A stretch of 64,000 bases of DNA from Hemibagrus wyckioides (lineage: Eukaryota; Chordata; Actinopteri; Siluriformes; Bagridae): NCBI RefSeq assembly GCF_019097595.1, contig NC_080716.1:34652430-34716429 (forward strand), in the 5' to 3' direction. The notes beneath the pieces were generated by a model, which saw nothing but the letters and a program-made list of their open reading frames with translations, ran no database searches and was not told where the DNA came from. A program made the translations under genes and the position numbers. How positions within the stretch are numbered: position 1 is the stretch's first letter; each line of letters starts with the position of its first letter. Of this stretch, positions 26,779-37,940 are shown in pieces.

Positions 26779-27823
26779 AGTATGTAGAGAGACATTTAAG
26801 AGGGTTTATTCACCAAATAACTAATTTCATGTTACAGAAAAATGTGTTAAGTAATTTGATGTGTATGGACTCTTGTTCTTCTTCCAAGTTTCCTTCCTGT
26901 CCAGTAATTTTTGCCTCTTACAAAAACCACAAAGTCTTCCAGGAGGACAGTAAAGGCTTATGTCCTGCTTGAGCTGTAGTTAGACTGAAACGTCAAAATT
27001 AAGTTGGACAACAAAAATGCAATGTTTAGGTATTATTATTATTATTATTTTGTTTTAGCTTGTTCTATATTTACCTTCTTTTGTAGTAATTAGGGTTTTT
27101 TTTTAATTTATATATTTGTATTTGTATTTTGAATGACAATTAGATGCACTAAATAGGTTTAGATTTTATTTTCATTTTTGTAAACAGGAAACAACTTAGT
27201 TGTTCATTTTAAGAGACCTGTCTTATTTTCTCTTACATATTTAGTATTCCTCTTTAATAAAGAAAAAGTACTTTTTATCCGATTACTCGATTAATCGATG
27301 GAATAATCGGTAGAATACTCGATTACTAAAATAATCGATATCTGCAGTCCTAATCAAAAGTGGTCCAAGGAAGGAACAGTGGTGAACCGGCGACAGGGTC
27401 ATGGGCGGTCAAGGCTCATTGATGCACGTGGGGAGAGAAGGCTGACCCGTGTGATCCGATCCAACAGACGAGCTGCTGTTGCTCAAACTGCTAAAGAAGT
27501 TAATGCTGGTTCTGATAGAAAGGGGTCAGAATACACAGTGCATCACAGTTTGTTGTGTATGGGGATGCATGGCCACAGACCAGTCAGGGTGCCCATGCTG
27601 ACCCCTGTGCACCACTGAACGCATCCAACAATGAGCACATGAGCATCAGATCTCGACCACGGAGCAATGGAAGAAGGTGTCCTGGTCTGATGAATTACGT
27701 TTTCTTTTACATCACATGGATGGGCAGGTGCGTGTGCGTCGCTTACCTGGGGAATACATGGCACCAGGATGCATTAAGGGGAAAAGTAAAGCCAGCGGTG
27801 GTCATAATTTTGGCTGATCAGTG

Positions 27824-29392
27824 CAGATACATCCACACATGTATATCAGGGCTGGACATTAACGCTTGTCTGGGGCACGTGGTTTAATTTCATACTAATG
27901 TCAAAAGTATCATAGCATTTTTTCCAATATTTAACAATAGTAGTATTGCAGTGTAAAAACATTCATGTACTGCTAATTCATCTCCAGACTTCTCACTTCA
28001 CTGCTGAGGAGTCACCTTGTGGGTTTTTTTTTTTTTTTTTTGAAATCTAAAGACTTTTCTTAGTTAGTTCCAGGTTTAAGAGAGAATCCAAACACTGAAC
28101 AACACAGTCTTAATTTGAATGTTCATACTTTTAAATCACATGATAAATAAATGATATCAATATCAATTAGTACTGGTCCTGACTGACTCACCCGAGTTAA
28201 ATGATCCGATTCCGCATATTAACTCATGATTCATGAGTCCGAGGTCTAAATTAACACGATTCTTTTTTTATTTTTTTTTAATGAAACAATACAGAACATT
28301 ATATATTATACATTAACATTAATGCAGTTATTAAACATATCAGAGAAAAAAGAAGTTAGAAAGAGAGAGATAGAAAACAGTATAAGAAATTAATGTATTA
28401 AGAAGATGGCTGCAACTGTGTTCATAGACTGATTCAGCTGATTCTCAGCGGACTCGTGGAGTCGGGTTATAGACTGATTCAGCTGAGAATCTTACATTTA
28501 GTTTCAGCACCTCCAAAGTGCGTGTGCTGACATTATTAAACGCCAATTAATAGGTAATATTAAGTTATAGTTATACTTTTTGCACATTTCGTTCAGTTTG
28601 GTTGTTTTATTCCTTATTTAAGATATTTATTTTTATTCCATTAGGATACTTTTACCATATTTAATTTTTGGTTAATATAACTGATTTGCCCATTTTTCAT
28701 TTTTATATTTCTGTTAAAGTTTGTGTGTGTGTGTGTGTGTGGTTGTGCGGCACTTTAAAATAAATGTTTCTTGCACTGGTATGGTAAGTCTTGATTCTTT
28801 GTAACTGACACAGGGACATGTTTATCGTCCCTGTCAGGGGCGGAACAAGCGCACATTGTGTCCTGGGGCAAACATGGACGTTCAGTTGGTTACCCATCAT
28901 GCAATAGTCAAAGATTTTCTAAAAACTTTCAATTACTATTACATACACCCCATAACATAACAGTACATAACTATACTCATTAAATTATTATAGTGATTAT
29001 TATAGTGTATAATCACCTGCATTAATCCCACCATTCAATCACTATATATATTTCCCAGCATGATTAGAGTTTGTACAGGAAACGAGGACTATTAAAGAAT
29101 CACTGAATCACTGATTCGATTCATTTCAGTGAGTGACTCAACAAAACCCGAGTCTTTAAAAAGAATCGTTTTTACTACCGCTAGTGCGCAACAACTAACC
29201 GGAAACCTTCAAGCACCAAGCACGTCACTTCCGTAAACCCAATAATAACCGTTTAAATAGTCTCTATGTGTAAAAACACCTGTATTCATACACCAAGTCC
29301 ACATATTAGTATAAAATATCAAGGTTTGAATCCCTTGTACACAACTGTACTCTAACCTGCTGCGACACGCTGCTCTGACCAAAAGAGGACAA
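27824..29392. other. Repeat-rich spacer, no gene recognised
   Basis: Contains CAGGGCTGGACATTAACG near 27848, similar to an end of fish hAT MITEs, a poly-T run (28023-28041) and a GT repeat (28722-28741). Several GATTCA/GAATC-rich patches lie at 28160-28500 and 29090-29170. No exon is supported. Confidence 0.4.
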
Positions 29393-29911
29393 AATTAAAA
29401 CATCTATCCAACAGCTAGCTTTGTCCCATCATGGTAACTAGCTACCGTTAGCTAAACGCTGGTTTCAGTCAGAGTTAGCGTTAGGAGCTAACCGGGCATT
29501 ACTTTAGAAAACTGCCATAGCAGAAGGAAATATTCCCAACTGTAACGGTGCCGTTAGCTCGTTTCTGCTTGATTTAACATGACCGTCATGTAGGACGGCT
29601 AACGTGCTAGCTAGCTAACCTAGCACCAACATTTGTAGCTAGCTAACATTAGCCCTAATGCTAGCTCGACGTGTTAGTTGCCTAGCGCTTAGTTATTTAG
29701 ACAAAGCTTGTTCAGTCTCTTCTGCTAACGTTACAGTTGTGAGGATTTTCTTCTGCTGTGGCAGTTTTCAAAAGTAATGCCGGTGTTGTGTCCAACTCTG
29801 TTTGGGGATCTGTTTCCCCCTAGCCCCGCCCCCGGACATACTTTCTTCCAGAAGTCTACAATATAAAGCTAACACTAAGTACATTTATAATCGGAACTTA
29901 GTTGATCTTAC

Positions 29912-30045
29912 CTTAAGTGTCTTCAACTATCTGGATGAGTTGTGACTTTTGTCTTGCTGTAACACGGTCCTGACAAGAGCAGAACATCACATGGACTACA
30001 AGCAGGAGACTCGAGCATGGAGGGGAACCGCCGTCTGATCTGAAC
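29912..30045 (-). other. Candidate 5' non-coding exon of minus-strand gene, copy 1
   Basis: On the minus strand the segment ends at GACACTTAAG|GTAAGATC, a strong donor, and starts just after the NRF1-like palindrome. The only ATG frame (MLESPACSPCD...) runs 31 codons to TGA before the donor, so it is treated as 5' UTR. Confidence 0.45.
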
Positions 30046-30057
30046 TGCGCATGCGCG
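30046..30057. promoter_or_regulatory. NRF1-like palindrome TGCGCATGCGCG
   Basis: Matches the NRF1 consensus. It is intact in copies 1 and 3, and broken in copy 2 at about 40209 (TGCGCATACATG). It lies between the divergent minus-strand exon and the LITR leader. Confidence 0.55.
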
Positions 30058-30320
30058 ACAGTTTCTAGTCAGCTAGGTACGGCAAATCCACTTGGACAAA
30101 CTCGTTGACTTGCAGAAAAAGTTTTTTTTCCTATTAATCATTATATTTGCTTAGGGGAACAGCTTTATTTGTTTGTTTGTTTAGTTCAGTTTATGAAAGT
30201 TTAAAAAACAATTGCCAAACCATCAAACAATTTGTCCAAAAATTTAGACATAGTCAGACATTGTGGTGGGTCTCTCTCTCTCTCTCTCTCTCTATTTTTG
30301 TATGCTCACTCTATCAGCAA

Positions 30321-30330
30321 ACAGGAAGTG
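30321..30330 (+). promoter_or_regulatory. ETS/PU.1-type site, gene B promoter
   Basis: ACAGGAAGTG, 58 bp before the ATG. It is conserved at the same place in genes C and D. There is no TATA box close by, as in many myeloid promoters. Binding is inferred. Confidence 0.5.
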
Positions 30331-30387
30331 GTAAGACTTTAACTCACACTTCTGCTCTGTCAGTCAGTCAGTCATTAGAGGGACAGG

Positions 30388-30418
30388 ATGGAGTTCAGTC
30401 CACTCTCTGTGATGCTCT
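30388..30418 (+). CDS. Orphan LITR leader exon (gene B)
   Basis: MEFSPLSVML then donor T|GTGAGT. This is the first signal-peptide exon, paralogous to 40752-40782 and 60781-60811. No second leader exon or Ig exon follows before the gene C promoter, so gene B is a promoter plus leader without a body. It could splice to gene C exon 42271-42306, which is in phase. Confidence 0.65.
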
Positions 30419-30660
30419 GTGAGTAAATGTTCTCTTTGTGTCTTCATTAGAGTGAGTGGTGGGGTATAAAGTTGTTCATCTGCAGTCTGAATGTCCTGAG
30501 TGATGAGCTTATTGTGTGATTAGGACATTGTGTGTACTTCAGCATGACTGCTCAGGTGGATCAGTGTCTCCATATCTGTTAAGAGAAGGGTTTAGTTTGA
30601 TGTGTATCTACTCTCAGTTACTATGATAGTTTAAATAGAACTAAGAAATTGTGTAGAAAC

Positions 30661-30830
30661 AAGCTCTTCTCATTAATCCTGTACACACACAAAGCAGTGA
30701 TCATGTTAGAGGCCTGATAACAGAGAGCAGGTAGCGGATGTGGTTTATTTTCTATTTTCATATTGTGGCGCAAACTCAGATGCGAAAAGAGGGGAGGAGG
30801 TGTGAACATGGACCTTGGAAAGCAATAAAT
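30661..30830 (+). repeat. Intron-1 conserved block, copy 1 of 5
   Basis: CTTCTCATTAATCCTGTACA ... GTGTTAGAGGCCTGA-like ... GGATGTGGTTTATTTTCTAT ... GAGGAGGTGTGAA. The same order occurs at 41331, 61396, 62262 and 63329. Confidence 0.8.
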
Positions 30831-31239
30831 AACTTTTCAGTGTCTTCAGAGTGAAAGGTCTCTGACCATACCCTCAGTGGCGACACTATTAGGAACACTA
30901 CACTATTACAATAACTGGGAATATCATACTATTACTCTACTAAATTGTTATTCTATAGCAGTGTTGGGCCGTCAGGGCCAGCAAGGCCTTCTCTGCTGGC
31001 CTAAACAGCAGTGATCTGAATCACTGACTTGCATTTTAATATATTTAATATATTTTTCCATGTATGTGTATTCAGTTGTTCCTAATAGTCTATTCTCTAC
31101 ATTTCATAGCTTTTCTCTTGTTTGTGCTGCTTCCAGTAGTGTATATTTATGATAAGACTACTTATCCAATCATATTTCAGCCAGTGGCTGACATCATGTG
31201 TTGCTAGGGTGAAAGAAATCTGCCTTCAGAATCAATAGT
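30831..31239. other. Gene B intron remnant
   Basis: CCCTCAGTGGCGACACTATT at 30871 parallels 61690 and 63632 (CTCACTGGCCACTTTAT). GTGTTGGGCCGTCAGGGCC at 30962 resembles a DNA-transposon end. No exon is seen. Confidence 0.4.
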
Positions 31240-31805
31240 CAAGGATTCAAGAAGCTTTTATTGTCATTTCAACCACATATAGCTGGCACAGTACATAGTG
31301 AAATGAAACAACGTTTCTCCAGGACCTGGTGCTACATAAACATACAACTACTAGTACAATACAAAACAACAAACAACACCACAGAGCTAGGACAGAAGTT
31401 TGTCTTAGCCACGTAAAGTGCACAGTGTGCAGCTAGGTGCAAACAGAGCATAGACAAGACAGTGCAAAAAAGACAATAAATACAATAAAGACAACACAAA
31501 AGAACGCAGGACACTTAGCGCTGAAAGGAAATAAAAGAACGTGTACTGGAATGTAAGTGAAATAAAATAGATAAAGTGAAATGATGTAGAAAAAAAAAAA
31601 GTATTGTGCAAAAATATTGTGCAAAAATACACAGCAGCAGTTGAGGTAGTGCAAATAGAATAAACATAAATATAACTATAGCAGCGGATGACAGGTAGAG
31701 GTAGTGCAGTAAGTAATGAACAGTATAAATTATGTGTGTGTGTGTTTGTGTCCACACAGTCAAGAGAGAGTGTGTGTATCTGTGTGTGAGAGACAGAGAG
31801 TTAGT

Positions 31806-31985
31806 ATACAGTTCAGTCCTGAGTGAGTGTGTGTGTGTGTGAGAGAGAGTGTAGAACAGTTCAGTCCTGAGTGAGAGTGTGTGAGAGTGTAGAACAGTTC
31901 AGTCCTGAGTGAGAGTGTGTGTGTGAGTGTAGAACAGTTCAGTCCTGAGTGAGAGTGTGTGTGAGAGTGTAGAACAGTTCAGTCC
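31806..31985. repeat. Small minisatellite in L2 3' UTR
   Basis: Five imperfect units of about 40-47 bp with CAGTTCAGTCCTGAGTGAG and GTGTGTGAGAGTGTAGAA, lying directly after the ORF2 stop on the minus strand. Confidence 0.85.
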
Positions 31986-34933
31986 CGGGTGTTGAGGAGC
32001 CTAATGGTTTGAGGAAAGAAACTGTTACACAGTCTGGTTGTGAGGGCCCGAATGCTCCGGTACCTCTTTCCAGATGGCAGGAGGGTGAAGAGTGTGTGTG
32101 AGGGGTGTGTGGGGTCAGCCACAATGCTGTTGGCTTTGCGGATGCAGCGTGCGGTGTAAATGTCTGTGATAGAGGGGAGAGAGACTCCGATGATCTTCTC
32201 AGCTGTCCTCACTATCCGCTGAAGGGTCTTGCGATCTGAGACGGTGCAGTTCCCAAACCAGGCAGTGATGCAGCTGCTCAGGACGCTCTCGATGGTCCCT
32301 CTGTAGAACACAGACAGGATGGGGGGAGGGAGATGGGCTTTACTCAGCCTCCTCAGGAAGTAGAGGCGCTGCTGGGCTTTCTTGGTGATGGAGCTGGTGT
32401 TGAGTGACCAGGTGAAGTTCTCCGCCAGATGGACACCAAGGAATTTGATGCTCTTGACGATCTCCACAGAGGAGCCATCGATGGACAGCGGAGAATGGTC
32501 ACACTGTGCTCTCCTGAAGTCAACAACCATCTCTTTGGTCTTGTCGACGTTCAGGGAGAGGTTGTTGGCTCTGCACCAGGCTGTTAGATGTTGCACCTCC
32601 TCTCTGTATGCTGACTCGTCGTTCTTGCTGATGAGACCCACCACGGTCGTGTCATCAGCGAACTTGACGATGTGGTTGGAGCTGTGCATTGCTGCACAGT
32701 CGTGAGTCAGCAGAGTGAACAGCAATGGACTGAGCACACAGCCCTGAGGTGCTCCAGTGCTCAGTGTGGTGGTGCTGGAGATACTGCTCCCGATCCAGAC
32801 TGACTGAGGTCTCCCAGTCAGGAAATCCAGGATCCAGTTGCAGAGAGAGGTGTTCAGGCCCAGGAGACTCAGCTTCTTAATCAGCTGGTGAGGGATGATT
32901 GTGTTGAATGCTGAACTGAAATCTATGAACAGCATTCGAACGTAGGAGTCTTTGCAGTCCAGGTGTGTGAGGGCCAGATGGAGGGTTGTGGTGATGGCGT
33001 CTTCCGTGGAACGGTTAGGACGATACGCAAACTGCAAGGGGTCCAGCAAGGGTGGTAGCTGTGACTTGATGTGCCTCATGACGAGCCTCTCGAAGCATTT
33101 CATCACGATTGGTGTGAGTGCAAGGGGACGGTAGTCATTGAGGCAGGAAACCGTGGACTTCTTTGGCACAGGGACGATGGTCGTTGTCTTGAGGCACGTA
33201 GGGATGATGGAGCTGCTCAGCGAGATGTTGAAGATGTCAGTGAAGACATCTGCTAGCTGCTCCGCACACTCCCTGAGAACTCTGCCAGGAATGTTGTCTG
33301 GTCCAGCGGACTTCCGTGGGTTAACTCTGTATAGAGTTCTCTTCACGTCAGCCGTGGTGAGACAGAGCACTGGGTCATTAGGAGGCGGGATGGTCTTCCT
33401 CGCTGTTGTGTTGTTCTGTGCCTCAAACCGAGCGTAGAAGTCGTTCAGCGCATCTGGAAGGGAGGCGTCACTGTCACAGGAAGGTGAAGTTGTCCTGTAG
33501 TTGGTGATCGCCTGAATGCCCTGCCACATGCGCCGGGAGTCTCTGCTGTTCTGGAAGTGGCCGTGGATTCTCTGGGCGTGTGCACGCTTCGCCTCTCTAA
33601 TGGCTCGGGACAGTTTGGCCCTTGCTGTTTTTAAGGCCGCCCTGTCCCCCGATCTGAAGGCAGAGTCTCTCGACTTCAGGAGAGCACGCACTTTCGCAGT
33701 CATCCACGGCTTCTGGTTGGAGCGTGTTGTGATGGTCTTGGAGACGGTCACGTCATCGATGCATTTCCCGATGTAGCTGGTCACTGATGCCGTGTATTCC
33801 TCCAAGTCAATAGAGTCGCCGTTGGTTGCAGCCTCCCTAAACATGTCCCAGTCAGTGCACTCAAAACAGTCCTGAAGAGCAGAGATGGCTCCTGCTGGCC
33901 AGGTCTTAACCTGTTTCAGAACCGGTTTAGAGCGTCTGACGAGAGGTCTGTATGCTGGAATCAACATAACAGAGATGTGGTCTGAGTAGCCGAGGTGGGG
34001 GCGGGGCTCCGCACGATACGCGCCGGGAATGTTTGAATAAACAACATCCAGCATGTTCGCCCCTCTCGTAGCAAAGTCCACATGCTGATGGAATTTAGGG
34101 AGCACTGTTCTGAGATTTGCATGATTGAAATCTCCGGCGATGATAAACAGTCCGTCGGGGTGAGCATTTTGCAGCTCGCTAACAGCTCTGTACAGCTCAC
34201 ACAGAGCCTCCTTAGCATTAGCGCTGGGTGGAATGTACACTCCGATAATGAGAGTAGTGGTGAATTCCCGGGGTAAATAAAAAGGTCTGCATCTAACAGT
34301 TACAAACTCCACTACCGATGAGCAGTAGTTAGACACAAGCACAGAGTCCTTACACCATTCCGTGTTGATGTAAACACACACGCCACCACCGCGAGTCTTA
34401 CCGCACAGAGCTGCATTCCTGTCGGCACGAAACACGGTTAGTCCGGTTAGCTGAATGGCGGCGTCCGGAACTCTGTCGCTGAGCCACGTCTCCGTGAAAA
34501 CAAAGACGCAGCAGTCTCTGAACTCATGCCGTGTAGTTTGCTGGAGTCGGATGTAGTCCAGTTTATTATCCAGTGAGCAGACGTTGGACAAGATGATGGA
34601 AGGGAGTGCCGGCCGGGTAGGGTTGGTTGTTAGCCTAGCACGGACACCCGCTCTTTTACCGCGCTTCCGCTTCCTCGAACAACGCTTGCGACGTCCTCTC
34701 TCCCGGCCACCGGCATCAGGCGACGCCAAGGATTGAAGGCCTGGACTTCGCAGCAAGCCGAGTTCGCGAAGTTTGCAGAGTAGTTCATCATGCAAGTTAG
34801 TAACTGCATGATTTCTGTACCGTAATATCGTCTGGCGGTCATATACATGAACACCACTGACTTTGGCGTCCATGCACTTTAAGTTTAGCGCTAAAACAAA
34901 AAGAAAGCACCATTTTGGTTCCGGAGTGGCCAC
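31979..34933 (-). CDS. L2-type LINE ORF2: endonuclease-reverse transcriptase, 984 aa
   Basis: An uninterrupted frame; translation may start at MATPEPK or at the internal MDAKVSG. An N-terminal basic patch (about 75-100) precedes the apurinic-type endonuclease: [36 protein letters not shown] and the catalytic histidine in YSDHISVM. Reverse transcriptase motifs follow: [39 protein letters not shown] and [10 protein letters not shown] with the FADD catalytic aspartates. The C-terminal part has the usual LINE thumb region. Length fits fish L2 ORF2. Lack of stops suggests recent insertion. Confidence 0.92.
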   Translation of the reverse strand: MATPEPKWCFLFVLALNLKCMDAKVSGVHVYDRQTILRYRNHAVTNLHDELLCKLRELGLLRSPGLQSLASPDAGGRERGRRKRCSRKRKRGKRAGVRARLTTNPTRPALPSIILSNVCSLDNKLDYIRLQQTTRHEFRDCCVFVFTETWLSDRVPDAAIQLTGLTVFRADRNAALCGKTRGGGVCVYINTEWCKDSVLVSNYCSSVVEFVTVRCRPFYLPREFTTTLIIGVYIPPSANAKEALCELYRAVSELQNAHPDGLFIIAGDFNHANLRTVLPKFHQHVDFATRGANMLDVVYSNIPGAYRAEPRPHLGYSDHISVMLIPAYRPLVRRSKPVLKQVKTWPAGAISALQDCFECTDWDMFREAATNGDSIDLEEYTASVTSYIGKCIDDVTVSKTITTRSNQKPWMTAKVRALLKSRDSAFRSGDRAALKTARAKLSRAIREAKRAHAQRIHGHFQNSRDSRRMWQGIQAITNYRTTSPSCDSDASLPDALNDFYARFEAQNNTTARKTIPPPNDPVLCLTTADVKRTLYRVNPRKSAGPDNIPGRVLRECAEQLADVFTDIFNISLSSSIIPTCLKTTTIVPVPKKSTVSCLNDYRPLALTPIVMKCFERLVMRHIKSQLPPLLDPLQFAYRPNRSTEDAITTTLHLALTHLDCKDSYVRMLFIDFSSAFNTIIPHQLIKKLSLLGLNTSLCNWILDFLTGRPQSVWIGSSISSTTTLSTGAPQGCVLSPLLFTLLTHDCAAMHSSNHIVKFADDTTVVGLISKNDESAYREEVQHLTAWCRANNLSLNVDKTKEMVVDFRRAQCDHSPLSIDGSSVEIVKSIKFLGVHLAENFTWSLNTSSITKKAQQRLYFLRRLSKAHLPPPILSVFYRGTIESVLSSCITAWFGNCTVSDRKTLQRIVRTAEKIIGVSLPSITDIYTARCIRKANSIVADPTHPSHTLFTLLPSGKRYRSIRALTTRLCNSFFPQTIRLLNTRD

Positions 34934-34985
34934 TGCGTGCTACTGCCGCGCCGCCATCTCTAGTGCAGGCGTCCGTAGCTTAAAA

Positions 34986-35424
34986 TAAGTGGCAATGAAA
35001 TTGTTACCTTAACCAATCAGATTTCGAGTCGGTGTCACTGGGGCCATCTAGCATTTAGGAGGGCTAAGTAGAAAATGGCCTAGCCACGCCCATGGTGGCA
35101 TCATAATGATGGTATAGAGGTGGATTAATTCAGGAAGGACACCAGTGAAGGCCTAGGTGTGAAATGCACGTGCAAAATACTCACGCACGTGTCGCTTCCA
35201 GCAGCATTGCACAAGCTCACAGCGCCATCTAGTGGCTGTGTGTGCAAGACAAGTTTAGCATCTCTATTTAAAGAAGTTTGGCAAAAAAAATCCCTTTCCA
35301 CCTGATACCTTGAGATAAAGAGAACCTGAGACACATCTTTGTAAAACACAGATCGCTGGATGTCTGAAACTGTCGTGTTTACAGTGCATTACTATTGATG
35401 TTTAAAGTAAATAAGAGAACATTA
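34986..35424. other. No gene recognised
   Basis: 35060-35095 (GAAAATGGCCTAGCCACGCC) resembles 12555-12595, so it belongs to a dispersed repeat. Nothing else is identified. Confidence 0.4.
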
Positions 35425-35862
35425 CAGAGGGTCCTTGACTTATGTCGGCATTCCGTCGCTACGACGCGACGTAACGCGATTTTTGCCGTAAGTCGGAACT
35501 CACATACTGTAATCGTGACCGGTGTTTCTCCCTTTTCTGAACGTTTTATTATATCTAATTTCACTTCCATGGAGATGGCTTTCCTTTTCTTCAAAGCACT
35601 GTCATCAGAAGAGTCTGACTTACACTTGGGGGCCATAATAAAGGGCAAAAACTTTCCAAAAAAACAACACAAACGAAAGAAAGCGAATTTAGCACAATCC
35701 AATATGGCGTACAACCGGCGAATGTAAACAAAGCCGTCTTCCTCGTATAGCGCCGCGTGGCGACGTATTCATCCGCTCCGCTCGCCAACTAGTTCCTGCG
35801 TGAAAATTGTTTTAACCACGAAACGCCGTAGGTCGAGGACGTCGTAAACCGAGGACCTGCTG
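35425..35862 (-). mobile_element. Tigger/pogo deletion derivative (438 bp)
   Basis: It starts CAGAGGGTCC and ends GGACCTGCTG, with TA on both sides. Inner similarity of the two ends continues through TTTACG-type sequence. The interior is only the start of a Tigger transposase on the minus strand. Confidence 0.8.
35510..35636 (-). pseudogene. N-terminal fragment of Tigger transposase
   Basis: MAPKCKSDSSDDSALKKRKA then EVKLDIIKRSEKGE. This is the start of a CENP-B-like helix-turn-helix as in Tigger/Jerky proteins. The DDE domain is absent. Confidence 0.75.
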
Positions 35863-36023
35863 TATAAAGTCATCTAATTTAAATGAATGTTGTTTAAGTG
35901 ATTATTAAACTGAAGGTTGTTCCTTCTTTTTTGTCCTTGGCTGAACACAAGCCTGACCATGAACAGTGATAATGTATAATTTAATAATTTATGTTTAAAT
36001 CTATTAAAGTGTGGATGAAATCA

Positions 36024-36115
36024 GGGTTAAAACCATACAGCAGTTACCACTAGAGGGAGTGAAAGGCATTTTAGTTTCACTTTTCAATCACTAACCACCA
36101 CATACTGAGTTACAC
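36024..36115. repeat. Relic of LITR 3' flank between genes B and C
   Basis: AAAACCATACAGCAGTTACC, ACTAGAGGGAGT and TCACTTTTCAATCACTAACC match 53984-54065 of the gene C flank and, in part, 24608 of the gene A flank. It may mark the position of a lost gene B body or be a dispersed repeat. Confidence 0.5.
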
Positions 36116-36869
36116 AGAGAAACAGCTTTTACAGAGCAAGTCTTAACAGTCTTGATGTGAAAAATAAGAGTGTCCAGTGTTGACGTCCACAGGACCTCAT
36201 TCATCCATGCTCATTGTGGACATCTTTCCAATGGCTTAGAACAACAACTGCAGACTCATTTTAGACATCAGTTATACTGCTTCTGGACCAAATAAACAGT
36301 CTCACAGAAGACTGGCATTTGGACAGACATTCTCCTTCAGAGTTTTTTCTTTATTTTATTTTATTATTATTTTCAACATTGTACCTTGATACTGAAGACA
36401 TTCAAACTATGAAAGAACACATAGGGAATTGCGTAGCAAACAAAAAAAAGTGATAAACAACCCAGAATATATATTTTATATTTTAGATTGTCCAAAGTAG
36501 CTACATTTAGCTTGGATAACAGCTTGATACACTCATGCCATTCTCTCATCAGATTCACAAGGTAGTCATCTGGCAGGGTTTTTAATTCACATGTGTGTCT
36601 TCTTGAATACGTTTGTGGCATTTCTTGCCTTCTTACTGTGTTTAGAGCATCAGTTATCTTGTGCAGAGGAAGGATGGGTACAGAGTCAATAGCCCTATTA
36701 GTGCTACTACAACTACTGTACAAAACAATGTTATGGCAAGAAACATTCAGTTAGGTAAAGAGAAAAGACGGTCCATCATTATGAAGAAATGAAGCTCAGT
36801 GAATCTGAAAAATCTCAAGAACTTTGAATGTGTCTCCAAATGCAGTCACCTAAACCATCAAACACTATG

Positions 36870-36920
36870 ATGAAACTGGCTCTCATGAGGACAGTCCAAG
36901 GAAAGAAAGACCAAGAGATA
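36870..36920. repeat. 51-bp direct repeat, left copy
   Basis: Begins ATGAAACTGGCTCTCATGAG and ends CCAAGAGATA. It is identical to 37941-37991. It is part of the older Tc1 and abuts the left end of the truncated younger Tc1. Confidence 0.95.
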
Positions 36921-37934
36921 CACTATATTGCCAAAAGTATTCGCTCACCCATCCAAATAATCAGAATCAGGTGTTCCAATCACTTCCATGGCCACAGGTG
37001 TATAAAATCAAGCACCTAGGCATGCAGACTGTTTTTACAAACATTTGTGAAAGAATGGGTCGCTCTCAGGAGCTCAGTGAATTCCAGCGTGGAACTGTGA
37101 TAGGATGCCACCTGTGCAACAAATCCAGTCGTGAAATTTCCTCGCTCCTAAATATTCCACAGTCAACTGTCAGCTGTATTATAAGAATGTGGAAGTGTTT
37201 GGGAACGACAGCAACTCAGCCACGAAGTGGTAGGCCACGTAAACTGACGGAGCGGGGTCAGCGGATGCTGAGGTGCATAGTGCGAAGAGGTCGCCAACTT
37301 TCTGCAGTCAATCGCTACAGACCTCCAAACTTCATGTGGCCTTCAGATTAGCTCAAGAATAGTGCGCAGAGAGCTTCATGGAATGGGTTTCCATGGCCGA
37401 GCAGCTGCATCCAAGCCATACATCACCAAGTGCAATGCAAAGCGTCGGATGCAGTGGTGTAAAGCACGCCGCCACTGGACTCTAGAGCAGTGGAGACACG
37501 TTCTCTGGAGTGACGAATCGCGCTTCTCCATCTGGCAATCTGATGGACGAGTCTGGGTTTGGCGGTTGCCAGGAGAACAGTACTTGTCTGACTGCATTGT
37601 GCCAAGTGTAAAGTTTGGTGGAGGGGGGATTATGGTGTGGGGTTGTTTTTCAGGAGCTGGGCTTGGCCCCTTAGTTCCAGTGAAAGGAACTCTGAATGCT
37701 TCAGCATACCAAGACATTTTGGACCATTCTATGCTCCCAACTTTGTGGGAACAGTTTGGAGCTGGCCCCTTCCTCTTCCAACATGACTGTGCACCAGTGC
37801 ACAAAGCAAGGTCCATAAAGACATGGATGACTGAGTCTGGTGTGGATGAACTTGACTGGCCTGCACAGAGTCCTGACCTCAACCCGATAGAACACCTTTG
37901 GGATGAATTAGAGCGGAGACTGAGAGCCAGGCAG
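36921..37934 (+). mobile_element. Tc1-like transposon copy 2, right end missing
   Basis: Same family as 13345-14592. The left terminus CACTATATTG is intact after TA, but the element stops inside the transposase gene after LRARQ. About 230 bp including the right terminal repeat are gone. It is inserted in the older Tc1. Confidence 0.9.
37055..37934 (+). pseudogene. Tc1 transposase, frameshifted and truncated
   Basis: Starts [11 protein letters not shown] 2-bp deletion near 37307 (CTGCAGTCAATCG versus CTGCAGAGTCAATCG in copies 1 and 3) shifts the frame. The DDE residues [17 protein letters not shown] and PIEHLWDE are still readable in the second frame. The C-terminal portion is deleted. Confidence 0.9.
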
Positions 37935-37940
37935 GCTATA

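Larger units (their letters stand above)
25843..27352 (+). mobile_element. hAT-like element with 8-bp target duplication
   Basis: ATCAAAAG lies directly on both sides (25835-25842 and 27353-27360), the 8-bp duplication typical of hAT. The termini TAAGGCTGAAACGATT and ATCTGCAGTCCTA resemble fish hAT ends, and ATCGATTA-type subterminal motifs are abundant. It contains a BED zinc-finger relic and a MITE, plus a CA microsatellite at 26741-26776. Confidence 0.8.
25581..27823 (+). mobile_element. Tc1-like element (second family), split by hAT insertion
   Basis: Termini CACTGATCAGG...CTGATCAGTG. The transposase relic after the split reads VNRRQGHGRSRLIDARGERR and EVNAGSDRKGSEYTVH, then decays with a deletion removing most of the catalytic domain. 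Related relics lie at 44501-45217 and 62975-63077. Confidence 0.8.
29393..30480. repeat. Promoter block, copy 1 (upstream of gene B leader)
   Basis: GCTAGC/GTTAGC-rich sequence, a GC box (CCCCGCCCCCGG near 29824), the minus-strand 5' exon, an NRF1-like palindrome, an ETS site and the LITR leader exon, all in one block. It recurs at 39805-40900 and 59690-60900. Confidence 0.85.
31240..34985 (-). mobile_element. L2/CR1-group LINE, near full length
   Basis: On the minus strand a 5' leader is followed by a 984-residue open frame, a 3' UTR with a small minisatellite, and an end reading GACAATAAAAGCTTCTTGAA. No clear target-site duplication is seen. It separates the orphan leader of gene B from downstream sequence. 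Confidence 0.85.

Noticed and set aside
27555..27887. 110-codon frame MYGDAWPQTSQGAHAD
   Set aside because: Frame-shifted reading of the Tc1 relic; the real frame shows RLIDARGERR-type transposase wording.
31979..34933. 984-codon frame as a host gene
   Set aside because: Endonuclease and FADD reverse transcriptase motifs and the 3' tail mark it as a LINE.
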